The notes: generated by a model from the sequence alone, not told the origin. Positions 1 to 9,460 are shown, counted from the stretch's first letter. The stretch is DNA of 61,486 bases from Clostridiales bacterium UBA1770 (GCA_002315325.1 DCGU01000076.1:1-61486), one strand, 5' to 3'. Translations and numbers: made by a program.

Positions 1-54
1 TTGGCTTGACAATCTGAGCAGGCTTTTAGGTTCATTGCCACGTGACAATCCCTC

Positions 55-314
55 AGTCAGCCTAACTCGGCTGACAGCCCCCTTTACACAAGGCGGCCTA
101 CGATTGGTGTGTGTTCACTCGGTGGTTGGAATTTAGTATAGTGGTATGGTGAACTCCTTCCGTCACGACTGCGTCGTGCCACCTCCCCCACACGGAGGAG
201 GCTTGGAGTAACAACAGTCGGCGCAGGCTCCTTCCGTCATCGCTATTGCGATGCCACCTCCCTGCATAGAGTGCGAAGCACACATGCGCCCTTTGGGCTA
301 CTCCCGGAGGGAGG
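55..314. repeat. Cluster of short dispersed GC-rich intergenic repeats
   Basis: Three imperfect units of the pattern CTCCTTCCGTC...GCCACCTCCC...GGAGG, each with an inner inverted repeat. A 30-bp block at 261-290 reappears exactly, in reverse complement, at 54583-54612, so this is a dispersed family and not chance. Such strings are common between genes in gut Clostridia. No protein is supported here; short reading frames across it are low-complexity artefacts. Confidence 0.7.
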
Positions 315-461
315 CTTATAGATTCTAAGGTTTAGTGCTTTTCAAATTTTAGGGAAGCCGCATGAAAAAGAGTGCAGAATGGACGAAAACCGAGCGTCGC
401 CGTACCTCCGTACGGCAGTCGAAGGTTCTCGTTCATAGCCCAAAACATATAACGTAATGGA

Positions 462-485
462 TATTTTGACCGTTTGGTCAAAATA
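462..485. other. Perfect 10-bp stem-loop downstream of GH92
   Basis: TATTTTGACC and GGTCAAAATA are perfect inverted repeats around a 4-nt loop, about 90 bp past the GH92 stop codon. There is no U-run on either strand, so it may be an mRNA 3' end stabiliser or a protein-binding palindrome and not a classical terminator. The rest of 315-573 holds nothing else I can support. Confidence 0.4.
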
Positions 486-573
486 CATCCGCAGAACGTT
501 TGCCGATTTCATTTTCACCAATGGATATCGGTGATTGAATAGCTAAATTTGTTTTGGGCGATCTGTGCCTTTT

Positions 574-2658
574 TCACAGGCGCTTACCAAGGGTGAGTTT
601 CAATACCCCGCCTTGCATCATACGAGACGCCGTGAATTCAAAGTTGATCAAAACTTCGCCGTCGAGTTCGGCCTTGACGACAACGTCGCCCTCGCCCACG
701 CGTTCGATGACGAAATCCTTACCGGACGCCAAATGCATCGTGACCTTGGGGAAGCGCGGGAAGCCGACCATCATCTTGTTTTGGCCTGCTGCCGGGAAGA
801 TTCCCATGACCAGCCACATATAGCAGGAGGACATACCGCCGGAGTCGTTGTTGCCGGGGATACCGCCGCGGCCTTCGACGAACATATAGTCAGCGGCAGC
901 GTTGGTGATATCGGCAATGCGGTCCATGGCGCCGATGGCGTGATAGGCGAACGGCGTTTCCATATCGCTTTCGTTATTAAAGCCTTCAAAACGGCCGCTG
1001 GCATCGTAAGGATTGGTAAAGCCGAAGAATTTATCCAAAAGGGCCTTGTATTTTTCCTTGCCGCCGGCGAGTGCTACGCGCTCGTCCATATGACGGAGCA
1101 GACGGAAGGAGTAATTGACGTGGTTGCCTTCGTAATAATTGAAGCCCTCTTTGCGTAAAAGTCCCGTTGCCGGGTCGTAGGCTTCCTTCCAACGGGCCTC
1201 GGCAGCGCGCAGGCTGTCGGCCGTTTCTTTCTCACCCAAGGCTTCCGCCATGTCGGCAACGTCGCCGCAGGCTTCGGCCACGTCAAGCAGGTGGGTCAGA
1301 GACGTGGGTACTTCGTCCTTTAAAAGTCCTGCATAGGACGGGCGGTGAATGCTGTCCATAATATAGGGCAGATTGGCTTTGTAGTCACCCTTAACGCCGC
1401 GCCAGAACGCGTCGCAGACGCTGTGCTCACCGATCAGGCACGCCTGACCGGAGCAGGAGTCGGTGGCGAAATGATCGCCCATGAGCAGCGTGTGGGGCAG
1501 TTTGTGCTCGTACTTGGCGTACAGGAAGAAGGCTTCCATAATACGTTCGCTGACTTCGGGGTAGAGCGAGAAGACCAGCGGCAGTTCGGTTTTATAGATA
1601 TCCCACATGGTGCAGATATCCACGATAAAGCCGTCCTCGTCCCACAGCGGCGATTCACCGCGGCGGTCACAGGGCTTTACCAGCGAATGGTAGAAGTTGG
1701 AATAGAAGATTTCCTCGTTGCGTTCGTCGGCACCCTCGATTTCAATGCGGCGCAGCGCCTTTTCCCAAGTGGCGTTGGCAAGAGCGGCCACCGTGTCGAA
1801 GTCACCCTCGTCGGTATGCACGTCACGCTCGCTCATCTCGTCGTTCTTTAAAGAATCGGCGAAGCGTGTCAGCACGTTTTTGCGCGCCGCCTCGGCGTAA
1901 ATACCAAAGACAACGTTCTTGCTGTTCTGCTCGTTGGCAATCGTCAGCTCTTTGCCGTCGACGGGCTTGCCGTCGCGCATCAGGCCGGTGACCTTGGCGC
2001 CGTCAAAGGTCAGGCGGAAGTAGTGGTCGATGCCGTCCATGACGACGTGGACCTTGACTTCGGTATCGGATACAATCACCAGCTCGGCACTGTTGCAGAC
2101 ACCGCACTGGTCGGGCCACATTTTGTTGGTGCCGTTGTTGCCGAAGTCGACGACGAATTTGCCGCCCTTCTTCGGGAACGTGAAACGGTGGTATGCGGAT
2201 TTTCCCGAAACGGTCGTTTCGGACAGAATCTCGCCGCCGCTGAGTACGCTGTAATAGCCGGGCTCGGCAAACTCATTGATGATTTCGCTGCCGCCTGCCA
2301 GGGGGGCATCCCCCATAAAGGGCGTGATAACGGCGAAGTTATAATACCAGCCGATGGCACCCGTGCCGCTTTGGCAGAAGTGCGAAAGGCCGCGGAAACC
2401 GGCCTCTTCCTTTTTCAGGTGCCGCAGGTCCCAGGAGCAGCTGTTGGGGTAGTTGTTGCCGTACCCCTGCGGATAACCCGAGGTGTAGGCACAACAGGAA
2501 TATTTACCGAATGGCAGCGTCGCACCGGGCGACGTGTTGCCGGCAATACCTTTAATGAAATACCAAGAGGCGGCCAAACGTTCGGCAGTGGGCAGGTTGA
2601 TGGTATCACAGCCCTGGAACACGTTAACTTTGCCGCAATAATCGGTAAATTTGTCCAT
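574..2658 (-). CDS. GH92-family alpha-mannosidase-like glycoside hydrolase
   Basis: A 694-aa protein of glycoside hydrolase family 92, whose members are calcium-dependent exo-alpha-mannosidases acting on N-glycan or fungal mannan. Seen: the N-terminal GNTSPGATLPFG motif (residues ~40-51), the FEGFNNESDMETPFAYHA segment near residue 560 and the GGIPGNNDSGGMSS motif near residue 605, all family hallmarks. No signal peptide is visible, so it probably works in the cytoplasm on imported oligosaccharides. It is slightly shorter than the usual ~750 aa. The ATG has a GGAGG site 6 nt upstream, and its own promoter lies at 2697-2725. The upstream neighbour is a same-strand GH2 enzyme, which suggests glycan use. 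The exact linkage specificity is unknown. Confidence 0.85.
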   Translation of the reverse strand: MDKFTDYCGKVNVFQGCDTINLPTAERLAASWYFIKGIAGNTSPGATLPFGKYSCCAYTSGYPQGYGNNYPNSCSWDLRHLKKEEAGFRGLSHFCQSGTGAIGWYYNFAVITPFMGDAPLAGGSEIINEFAEPGYYSVLSGGEILSETTVSGKSAYHRFTFPKKGGKFVVDFGNNGTNKMWPDQCGVCNSAELVIVSDTEVKVHVVMDGIDHYFRLTFDGAKVTGLMRDGKPVDGKELTIANEQNSKNVVFGIYAEAARKNVLTRFADSLKNDEMSERDVHTDEGDFDTVAALANATWEKALRRIEIEGADERNEEIFYSNFYHSLVKPCDRRGESPLWDEDGFIVDICTMWDIYKTELPLVFSLYPEVSERIMEAFFLYAKYEHKLPHTLLMGDHFATDSCSGQACLIGEHSVCDAFWRGVKGDYKANLPYIMDSIHRPSYAGLLKDEVPTSLTHLLDVAEACGDVADMAEALGEKETADSLRAAEARWKEAYDPATGLLRKEGFNYYEGNHVNYSFRLLRHMDERVALAGGKEKYKALLDKFFGFTNPYDASGRFEGFNNESDMETPFAYHAIGAMDRIADITNAAADYMFVEGRGGIPGNNDSGGMSSCYMWLVMGIFPAAGQNKMMVGFPRFPKVTMHLASGKDFVIERVGEGDVVVKAELDGEVLINFEFTASRMMQGGVLKLTLGKRL

Positions 2659-2696
2659 GGGAATCCTCCGTGTTATATAAAAAAATATACAGTATC

Positions 2697-2725
2697 ATTT
2701 TATCACAATATAAGGGAAAAGGCAA
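2697..2725 (-). promoter_or_regulatory. Predicted sigma-A promoter of the GH92 gene
   Basis: On the minus strand TTGCCT, a 17-bp spacer and TAAAAT, ending about 40 nt before the GH92 start codon. The upstream GH2 gene has its own consensus promoter, so the two genes can be transcribed separately. Confidence 0.55.
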
Positions 2726-2746
2726 TAGAAGAAATGATTATATATA

Positions 2747-2782
2747 GACAGCACCGCCGAACCTGCGTCCGACGGTGCTGTC
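2747..2782 (-). terminator. Stem-loop after the GH2 gene
   Basis: GACAGCACCG pairs perfectly with CGGTGCTGTC across a 16-nt loop, just 3' of the GH2 stop codon on the minus strand. The following bases are AT-rich but lack a clean U-run, so it is a weak terminator or an mRNA-stabilising hairpin. Confidence 0.45.
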
Positions 2783-2790
2783 ACGTTATT

Positions 2791-4509
2791 TTATTCTTTT
2801 TCCACCGCTGCTTTTTTGCCGAGAATCTTGGCAATCACTTCCGGCGGGAATTTGGCCTTGCGGTCGTAGGTATACAAACCGTTCTGCTCCTGCTCCACGT
2901 CGGTGAGCTGGGTGTAGCAATAGGCGAAGATATTGGGGTTATCCAGCAGCACGTTGGTTAGCCCTTCCAGACGGGTGAGGAATTCATCCTCGCTCTTGGG
3001 TGCTTCGCCGTAGCCCCAGCCGTCCTTGTTCGACCAGCGGATACCACCGTATTCACTGACGAAGAAGGGCTTGTCGCCCAGGTAGTTCTGGCGGGGTGCA
3101 AACTTATCCTTGTGCGCGCCGCACTCGGCCAATTCGCGGAAGATTTCGGTCATCTTTTCCACGTTCTGCTCGTACTCGTGCACGTCGTAAATATCGGTGA
3201 GTTGCCCCACGTGGTAGTTACCGCTGGTGTCGATGCAGGGACGCGTCGGGTCGGCCGCCTTGGTGGCGTAGAAGACGCTGGCCAATACGTCGTCGCACTG
3301 GCGCGTGCCGCATTTATCCCACGTTTCGTTATACGGGCACCAGCCGACGATGGACGGATGGTTTTTATCGCGTTTGATTTCGCACAGCCACTCGGACAAA
3401 ATGGGATGCACAGCCTCGGGACGGGTGTGGTCCAAACCCCAGTTGGGGTATTCGCCCCACACAATGTAGCCTTCGGTATCGCAATGGTACAGGAAGCGTT
3501 CCTCGAATACCTTTTCGTGCAGGCGGGCGCCATTAAAGCCCATGGCCTGCGAACGCTTGACGTCGGCAAGCAGCTCGTCGTCGCTCGGCGCTGTGTAGAC
3601 GCCGTCCGGATAGAAGCCCTGGTCCAGCACCAAACGCTGGTAGACAGACTTGCCGTTGAGATAGAATTTCTTGTCGCGGTATTCGATCTTGCGCAGACCG
3701 AAGTAGCTGTTCACAACGTCGTCGCCATAGCGCAGCTCCACGTCGTACAACCGCCCTGCACCGATTTCCCACAGGTGGGCTTCCTTCAGAGGCAGGCAGA
3801 GCGTGACGTCGCCGCTGACGTTTTGCAATGCAGCACAAGCCATTTCACGTCCGTCGTATTTCACGGTGACGGACAGATTCTCTTGGCCGCAAACGATGGC
3901 GCGCAGCATGACGGAGGCGGTCTCCACCACGGGTGTCAGCGTGATATCGTCAATATAATTCTTTGGCTTCTTTTCCAGCCAAACGGTTTGCCAAATGCCC
4001 GTCGTGCGCGTGTAATCGCAGCCGTGCGAATAAAATTCTTCACTCTGTTTGCCGCGCGGAATCATGGGGTTGCGCGTGTTGTCGCGGGCACGTACCACCA
4101 GCAGGTTTTCACCCGGTTTCAAATATTTGGTGATATCGAAAGCAAAGGAAACGTATCCGCCGGCGTGCTCGCCTGCGGCCTCGCCGTTGACCCAAACCTT
4201 GCAGAACCAGTCGACGGCACCGAACTGCAGCGTGACGATGCCTTGCAGATCTTCGGCGGTGACCGTGACAGTACGGCGGTACCAAACGGCACTCATAAAG
4301 TCTTTATATTCTACACCTGACAGGCGTGACTCGGGGCAGAAGGGCACTTCGATCACTTTGTCAAACGCGTCGGCCGGTGCGTCTGTTGCATACCATTTAC
4401 GCGCTTCGCCGCTGTCGCCGTGGTCGATGGCAAAATCCCATTTGCCGTTCAGGTTTTCCCAATTATCGCGCCGAAATCCGGGGCGCGGATGTTCTGTTCT
4501 GTAAATCAT
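2791..4509 (-). CDS. GH2-family glycosidase (beta-galactosidase/glucuronidase-like)
   Basis: A 572-aa glycoside hydrolase family 2 enzyme. It opens with the typical ERPRPGF-like MIYRTEHPRPGF segment, followed by the jelly-roll sugar-binding domain, an Ig-like domain and a TIM barrel. Catalytic residues can be placed: the acid/base in WCPYNETW (about E395) and the nucleophile in FFVSEYGG (about E486). The length is short for family 2, and no C-terminal extra domains are present. The reading frame is open another 42 codons upstream, but the start at 4509 is preferred because it has GGGAGG about 10 nt upstream and begins at the conserved homology. No signal peptide is seen, so it is probably intracellular. 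It lies upstream of GH92 in the same direction. The substrate cannot be fixed from sequence. Confidence 0.88.
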   Translation of the reverse strand: MIYRTEHPRPGFRRDNWENLNGKWDFAIDHGDSGEARKWYATDAPADAFDKVIEVPFCPESRLSGVEYKDFMSAVWYRRTVTVTAEDLQGIVTLQFGAVDWFCKVWVNGEAAGEHAGGYVSFAFDITKYLKPGENLLVVRARDNTRNPMIPRGKQSEEFYSHGCDYTRTTGIWQTVWLEKKPKNYIDDITLTPVVETASVMLRAIVCGQENLSVTVKYDGREMACAALQNVSGDVTLCLPLKEAHLWEIGAGRLYDVELRYGDDVVNSYFGLRKIEYRDKKFYLNGKSVYQRLVLDQGFYPDGVYTAPSDDELLADVKRSQAMGFNGARLHEKVFEERFLYHCDTEGYIVWGEYPNWGLDHTRPEAVHPILSEWLCEIKRDKNHPSIVGWCPYNETWDKCGTRQCDDVLASVFYATKAADPTRPCIDTSGNYHVGQLTDIYDVHEYEQNVEKMTEIFRELAECGAHKDKFAPRQNYLGDKPFFVSEYGGIRWSNKDGWGYGEAPKSEDEFLTRLEGLTNVLLDNPNIFAYCYTQLTDVEQEQNGLYTYDRKAKFPPEVIAKILGKKAAVEKE

Positions 4510-4542
4510 AGGGTCATAACCTCCCAATGTAATGATGATTTC

Positions 4543-4571
4543 ATTATAGACGCGTTGCGTATTTTTGTCAA
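4543..4571 (-). promoter_or_regulatory. Consensus promoter of the GH2 gene
   Basis: On the minus strand an exact TTGACA, 17-bp spacer and TATAAT, about 30 nt ahead of the start codon. It is divergent from the holA promoter, with only about 30 bp between their -35 elements, so a regulator bound there could affect both. Confidence 0.8.
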
Positions 4572-4600
4572 CGAAAAAACGCGGGTGCAGGTGCCGATTG

Positions 4601-4629
4601 TTGTAATTTGCGCACGTTGATGTTATAAT
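4601..4629 (+). promoter_or_regulatory. Predicted promoter of holA
   Basis: TTGTAA, 17-bp spacer, TATAAT. The leader to the holA ATG is about 110 nt, with GGAGAG directly before the start codon. Confidence 0.7.
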
Positions 4630-4743
4630 ATACAATGGTGTATTAGGTGATAATTAAAGTATGCGGCAAACGCGGTCGTACGGCTGCCCGCAATAAGATA
4701 TAAACGCATTTTTATAATTGCTTAAACCGGAAAGGAGAGAGCC

Positions 4744-5808
4744 ATGGCTGCACCCGCCAAAAAACCAACCCCGCAGGGCAAACCCGAAATTCTCGGCGCT
4801 GCGTTCGACAAAGCCGTCAAGGGCACGCCCGACGTCGGTTATTTATTATACGGTGACGAAGATTACCTGAAAAATCACGCGATTGCGTCAATGCGCACGG
4901 TTCTCTGCCCCGACCCGTCCTTCGAACCCTTTAACTACATGCGTTTCGATGCCATGACCTATTCGGCCGAGGCGCTGTCCCGCGCCCTGCAGCCGCCGCC
5001 CATGATGGCCGACCGCAAACTGGTCGTCGTGACGGGCCTTTGCCCCGGCAGCATGAAAGCGGACGACCTGGACGAGCTGTGCGAGGTTCTCTCGACGCTT
5101 CCCGATTACGATTACAACGTCCTGTTGCTGGTGGTGCCTGCCGGCGGCATGGAAACCGATAACCAAAATAAAACCAAGGCATTGATGGCGCGTCTTGCCG
5201 CCACGCTGACACCGGTGCGCTACGACCACGTCGGCACCGACCGATTGATGGGCTGGATGATGCGCCATTTTGATAAAGACGGCATTGCCTGCGACGAACC
5301 CGTTTTGCGCAGCATCCTGAACCGATGCGGGCAGGACATGTACCGGTTGTCCTTTGAAATCGACAAACTTGCCTGCTACCTGTTGGAAAACGGGCGCAAC
5401 GTCGTCACGCCGGCCGACGTCACACTGGTGACGAGTGAAACGGTGTCTTTCGGCGCATTTGCCCTGTCGAACGCGTTGATGGATCGCCGCACCGACGAGG
5501 CATTGCGTATTTTGGAAGAGCGAAAAAAACAAAAAGAAGAACCCGTGTTCCTATTGGGCGAAATCACCCGCATCTTTTGCGATCTTTTGCGCGTATCGAC
5601 GCTGGCGGCCGTTTGCCCCGATGATAAAGCCATCGCGGCGGCATCGGGATTGTCCGCCGGTAAGATTGCCGTGATGCGCCGTTCCCTGCGCGGTGCGACG
5701 CCCGAACGGCTGCGCGAAGTGCTGGATGCCTGTGCCGCGGCAGACGTCGAAATAAAGTCGTCCTACAACGATTTCGGGCCGCTTGAAACGCTGGTTTGTA
5801 AATTGTAA
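4744..5808 (+). CDS. holA: DNA polymerase III delta subunit
   Basis: The delta subunit of the clamp loader, which opens the beta sliding clamp so it can be loaded on primed DNA. The 354-aa length is normal. Seen: the N-terminal YLLYGDEDYLKNHAI motif (residues ~33-47) typical of HolA, the central AAA+-like fold with RYDHVGTDRLMGWM, and the C-terminal collar region ending KSSYNDFGPLETLVCKL. The ATG follows GGAGAGAGCC. It is the first gene of a rightward housekeeping run and is followed by a 326-bp gap rich in DnaA-box-like motifs. A short low-complexity N-terminus (AAPAKKPTPQGKP) precedes the domain. Confidence 0.9.
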   Translation: MAAPAKKPTPQGKPEILGAAFDKAVKGTPDVGYLLYGDEDYLKNHAIASMRTVLCPDPSFEPFNYMRFDAMTYSAEALSRALQPPPMMADRKLVVVTGLCPGSMKADDLDELCEVLSTLPDYDYNVLLLVVPAGGMETDNQNKTKALMARLAATLTPVRYDHVGTDRLMGWMMRHFDKDGIACDEPVLRSILNRCGQDMYRLSFEIDKLACYLLENGRNVVTPADVTLVTSETVSFGAFALSNALMDRRTDEALRILEERKKQKEEPVFLLGEITRIFCDLLRVSTLAAVCPDDKAIAAASGLSAGKIAVMRRSLRGATPERLREVLDACAAADVEIKSSYNDFGPLETLVCKL

Positions 5809-5896
5809 AAAAAGCCGAAAGGCATTGCTCTGCATACCGCATGAAAATATGCAGTTTTGTGCAAATGGGAGAATTATTTCCAATTGCCCCAAAAAA

Positions 5897-6071
5897 GTTT
5901 TCCGCACTTTCCACTGAGTTTTCCACAGGCTATACCCCTTTACAGGTGCCGAAATGGTGGAAAAACACGGTATTTTCCCCAGTTTCCACAGAGTTTTCCA
6001 CAGGTGTTGGGAAAACGGCGGAAAACTGTGGAAAATTCGGCCGTGACGCCTGTCAATCGGCATATTCCACA
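5897..6071. promoter_or_regulatory. Cluster of DnaA-box-like TTTTCCACA motifs
   Basis: The holA-ahcY gap holds three exact TTTTCCACA words: 5919-5927 and 5994-6002 on plus, and 6027-6035 on minus. Near matches are GTTTCCACA at 5982-5990, TATTCCACA at 6063-6071, TTTTCCGCA near 5899 and CTTTCCACT near 5908. These fit the relaxed DnaA-box rule TTWTNCACA but not the strict TTATCCACA. Some copies sit in a larger repeat (TCCACWGAGTTTTCCACAGG). It could be a DnaA-regulated promoter, a DnaA-titration site or part of a replication origin; no dnaA gene is in the window. Confidence 0.5.
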
Positions 6072-6134
6072 AATCGGCCAAAAACGAGACTTTTTTTCAA
6101 ACGTGCTTTTTCATTATTTTTGGGAGGATTTAAA

Positions 6135-7406
6135 ATGAGTATCGATGCAGCGAAAGCAAAAGAATTAAGCAATATCCCCGCCGGTGTCAACGCCGCTTCG
6201 GGTCACGACAAAATCAACTGGGTCATCTCGTATATGCCCATTCTGAACGCCATCAAAAAGGAGTTTGAAACCACAAAGCCCTTTGCCGGCATGCGCATTG
6301 CCACTTCCATTCACCTGGAGGCCAAAACTGCCTATCTGACGACCGTTTTGAAGGCCGGCGGCGCCGAAGTGTACGCCACGGGCTGCAATCCCCTGTCCAC
6401 ACAGGACGACGTGGCGGCAGCGCTTGTCGAGGAAGGCATCGTGGTGCACGCCCATCACGGTGCAACCGACGCTGTCTACAAACAGGACCTGATCGATACC
6501 CTGGCCTGCCACCCGCACGTTATGATTGACGACGGCGGCGACCTGACCTCGCTCCTCCACGGCGAGTGCCGCGACTTTGGCGATTGCCTGATCGGCGGCT
6601 GCGAGGAGACGACGACGGGTATCCACCGCCTGTATTCCCGCGTCAAAGCAGGACTGTTGGATTTCCCCATGATCGACGTTAACGACGCCGACTGCAAACA
6701 TTTGTTCGATAACCGTTACGGCACGGGCCAGTCCACGCTGGACGGCATTATGAACAGCACCAACCTCATTATCGCCGGCAAGACGGTCGTCGTGGCCGGA
6801 TACGGCTGGTGCGGCAGGGGCCTGGCTATGCGCGCCAAGGGTATGGGGGCCCTGGTTATCGTGACCGAAATCGACCCCATCAAGGCCATCGAGGCCGTCA
6901 TGGACGGCTTCCAAGTGATGCCGATGGCTCAGGCTGCCCCCTTGGGTGATTTGTTCGTCACGCTGACCGGCTGCTGCGACGTCATCCGCCGCGAACATAT
7001 GGAAGTCATGAAGGACGGCGTGCTGCTGGCCAACAGCGGCCATTTCGACGTGGAAATCAATAAAAACGATTTGCAGGATCTGGCCGTCGAGGTGTGGGAG
7101 CGCAAACCCAACATTCGCGGCTACCGCATGAAGGACGGCCGCATTCTCAATCTGCTGGCTGACGGCCGTTTGGTCAATTTGGCGGCCGGCAACGGTCATC
7201 CCGCCGAAATTATGGATATGTCCTTTGCCATTCAGGCATTGAGCCTGGAATATATGGCCAAGAACGGCAAAAACCTGGCGCACGACGTCATTCCCGTGCC
7301 GGTGGAAATCGACCGCCGCGTTGCCGCCATCAAACTGGCGTCGCTGGGTACCGGTGTCGACGTGCTGTCGAAAGAGCAGACGGACTATATGAACGCCGTG
7401 GTATAA
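6135..7406 (+). CDS. ahcY: Adenosylhomocysteinase (SAH hydrolase)
   Basis: It converts S-adenosylhomocysteine to adenosine and homocysteine, clearing the product inhibitor of methyltransferases. The 423 aa match the shorter bacterial/archaeal form without the ~40-residue insert. Seen: the SIHLEAKTAYL substrate motif, DDGGDLTSLLH, and an NAD-binding Rossmann segment GYGWCGRGLAMRAKGMG near residue 219. The frame is open upstream to 5841, but the start at 6135 is chosen because GGGAGG sits 9 nt upstream and homology begins there; the upstream part is the motif-rich intergenic region. The protein ends YMNAVV in place of the usual YRY tail. It is probably transcribed with mnmG or from a DnaA-box-adjacent promoter that I could not define. 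Confidence 0.93.
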   Translation: MSIDAAKAKELSNIPAGVNAASGHDKINWVISYMPILNAIKKEFETTKPFAGMRIATSIHLEAKTAYLTTVLKAGGAEVYATGCNPLSTQDDVAAALVEEGIVVHAHHGATDAVYKQDLIDTLACHPHVMIDDGGDLTSLLHGECRDFGDCLIGGCEETTTGIHRLYSRVKAGLLDFPMIDVNDADCKHLFDNRYGTGQSTLDGIMNSTNLIIAGKTVVVAGYGWCGRGLAMRAKGMGALVIVTEIDPIKAIEAVMDGFQVMPMAQAAPLGDLFVTLTGCCDVIRREHMEVMKDGVLLANSGHFDVEINKNDLQDLAVEVWERKPNIRGYRMKDGRILNLLADGRLVNLAAGNGHPAEIMDMSFAIQALSLEYMAKNGKNLAHDVIPVPVEIDRRVAAIKLASLGTGVDVLSKEQTDYMNAVV

Positions 7407-7513
7407 ACGCAAATCCCGTAAACCTAATACAAAACAAACTAAACAAAACAAAAATAAAAGTTTAAAAACGCTCCGCGTAAAGGAGCGCTGTACAGGAAAG
7501 ACAGCAAATCCAC

Positions 7514-9457
7514 ATGAACGAAAACGAAACGATTGAAAATTCGATAAATCAACAAAATAAACAGGCACTGCGTCCTCTGTCCTGCCGCGTCGCCGTCATC
7601 GGTGCCGGCCACGCCGGCATCGAGGCCGCGCTGGCATCTGCCCGCATGGGGCTGGACACCGTGCTGTTCACCATGTCGCTGGAGTCCGTCGGCAATATGC
7701 CCTGCAACCCCTGCATCGGCGGTACGGCCAAGGGGCATTTGGTTTTTGAAATCGACGCCCTGGGCGGCGAGATGGGTCGCGCGGCCGATATCTGCACGAT
7801 GCAGTCCCGCACGCTCAATCTGGGCAAGGGGGCTGCCGTGCACTCCAAGCGCGTGCAGGCCGACCGCAAAAAGTACCAGGCGTATATGAAACACGTGCTG
7901 GAAACCACGCCCAATCTGCGTTTGGTACAGTCCGAAATTGTGGCCGTGGAAACCGAAACGGTATCCGAAAACGGCGCGGAACGCCAATACGTGCGCGCCG
8001 TAAAGACCAAACTGAACGAACGCTGGAGCTGCGATGCCGCCATCGTGGCAACGGGCACTTATTTGGAAAGTTCCATCTTCGTCGGGGACGTCGTGTATGG
8101 CGCGGGGCCGGACGGCTTTTTGCCGTCGAGCGGACTTTCGGCGTCACTTGCCTCGTTGGGACTCAAACTTGTCCGCTTTAAAACGGGTACGCCGGCGCGC
8201 GTCAACAAACGCTCCATTGATTTTACAGAACTGGAAGAGCAGCCGGGCGAGGAGACGATTATCCCCTTCTGCGCCGACCATTCCCCCGCTATGTTCGACG
8301 GGCTTCAACAAAGCCCCTGCCATATCGTGTACACCAACGACGAAACCCATCGCATCATAAAAGAGAATATTAAGCGCAGCGCCATGTATTCCGGCCACAT
8401 TCGCGGCACGGGCCCGCGCTATTGTCCCTCCATCGAGGATAAAATCGTGCGCTTTGCCGACAAAGAGCGGCACCAGCTGTTTGTGGAACCCCTGGGCGAG
8501 AACACCGAGGAGATGTATATCCAGGGTTTTTCCACCTCACTCCCGACGGACGTGCAGCTGGAAATGTACGCAACGCTCAAGGGCTTTCAAAATTGCGAAA
8601 TCATGCGCTATGCCTACGCCATAGAATATGACTGCGCCGACCCCACCCAAATGGACGCCACGCTCGGTTTTAAGGCCGTAGGCGGCCTTTACGGTGCCGG
8701 GCAGTTCAACGGCACCTCCGGATACGAGGAAGCGGCCGCACAGGGCTTAATTGCCGGTATCAACGCGGCTTTGTGGCTCAAGGGTGAGGAACCCCTGATT
8801 CTGCAGCGCAGCGACGGCTATATCGGGACCCTGGTGGATGATCTTGTGACCAAGGGCACAAACGAGCCCTACCGTATGATGACCTCACGTTCCGAGTACC
8901 GCCTGCTGTTGCGCCAGGATAATGCCGATTTGCGCCTGACCCCCATGGGGCACCGCGTCGGCCTTGTCACGACGGAGCGATATGACAGATTTCTTGCCAA
9001 AAAGGCACGCCAGGAGGCCGAGATAGAACGCCTGGAGCACGCGCACGTATCCTTAGCAGATGCTAACAGCGTACTGGAAAAGGCCGGTGAAAAGCCGGTT
9101 GTCAGCGGCGTGACGCTGGCGGATTTATTGCGTCGTCCCCCCGTATCGTATGCCGATTTGAGCGCCATTGACCCCGAAAGACCCGCACTTTCCCCGCAGG
9201 AAAAGCTGACGGTGGAAGTATCGGTGAAGTACGAGGGGTATATTAAAAAGGAACTGGCGGAAGTGGCGCGCCACAAAAAGCTGGAAGATAAACAATTATC
9301 CCCGGATATCGATTACAATACCATCGCAGGTCTGCGCTTGGAAGCAGCCCAAAAACTGAACAAAGTGAAGCCCCTGTCCGTGGGGCAGGCGGCCCGTATC
9401 AGCGGTGTTTCCCCTGCAGACGTTTCGGTTTTGCTGATTTGGCTGGGATTGAAATAA
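7514..9457 (+). CDS. mnmG: tRNA U34 carboxymethylaminomethyl-modifying enzyme, FAD subunit
   Basis: MnmG (GidA) works with MnmE to modify uridine-34 of tRNAs. The 647 aa are full length. Seen: the FAD dinucleotide fold VIGAGHAGIEAALASARMG (residues ~28-46), NPCIGGTAKGHLV, the FDGLQQSPCHIVYTN and GTGPRYCPSIEDK motifs, GQFNGTSGYEEAAAQG, and a C-terminal helical domain for tRNA and MnmE binding. About 22 N-terminal residues precede the fold. A strong AAAGGAG lies 26 nt upstream inside a small hairpin (7471-7487), with a weaker AGGAAAG closer to the ATG, so the exact start is less certain. The usual partner mnmE is not in the window. rsmG follows after a heptanucleotide repeat. Confidence 0.95.
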   Translation: MNENETIENSINQQNKQALRPLSCRVAVIGAGHAGIEAALASARMGLDTVLFTMSLESVGNMPCNPCIGGTAKGHLVFEIDALGGEMGRAADICTMQSRTLNLGKGAAVHSKRVQADRKKYQAYMKHVLETTPNLRLVQSEIVAVETETVSENGAERQYVRAVKTKLNERWSCDAAIVATGTYLESSIFVGDVVYGAGPDGFLPSSGLSASLASLGLKLVRFKTGTPARVNKRSIDFTELEEQPGEETIIPFCADHSPAMFDGLQQSPCHIVYTNDETHRIIKENIKRSAMYSGHIRGTGPRYCPSIEDKIVRFADKERHQLFVEPLGENTEEMYIQGFSTSLPTDVQLEMYATLKGFQNCEIMRYAYAIEYDCADPTQMDATLGFKAVGGLYGAGQFNGTSGYEEAAAQGLIAGINAALWLKGEEPLILQRSDGYIGTLVDDLVTKGTNEPYRMMTSRSEYRLLLRQDNADLRLTPMGHRVGLVTTERYDRFLAKKARQEAEIERLEHAHVSLADANSVLEKAGEKPVVSGVTLADLLRRPPVSYADLSAIDPERPALSPQEKLTVEVSVKYEGYIKKELAEVARHKKLEDKQLSPDIDYNTIAGLRLEAAQKLNKVKPLSVGQAARISGVSPADVSVLLIWLGLK

Positions 9458-9460
9458 CAG

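Noticed and set aside
98..283. Small protein at the left edge
   Set aside because: Low-complexity frame through dispersed repeats without a start signal.
3112..4320. Plus-strand open frame of 402 codons over the GH2 gene
   Set aside because: Antisense shadow; His/Val-rich nonsense composition and no start signals. The same applies to 2023-2961.
5841..6134. N-terminal extension of ahcY
   Set aside because: It translates the DnaA-box-like repeats; the conserved start with a ribosome site is at 6135.
6165..7568. Minus-strand open frame of 467 codons over ahcY
   Set aside because: Antisense shadow of a highly conserved enzyme gene.
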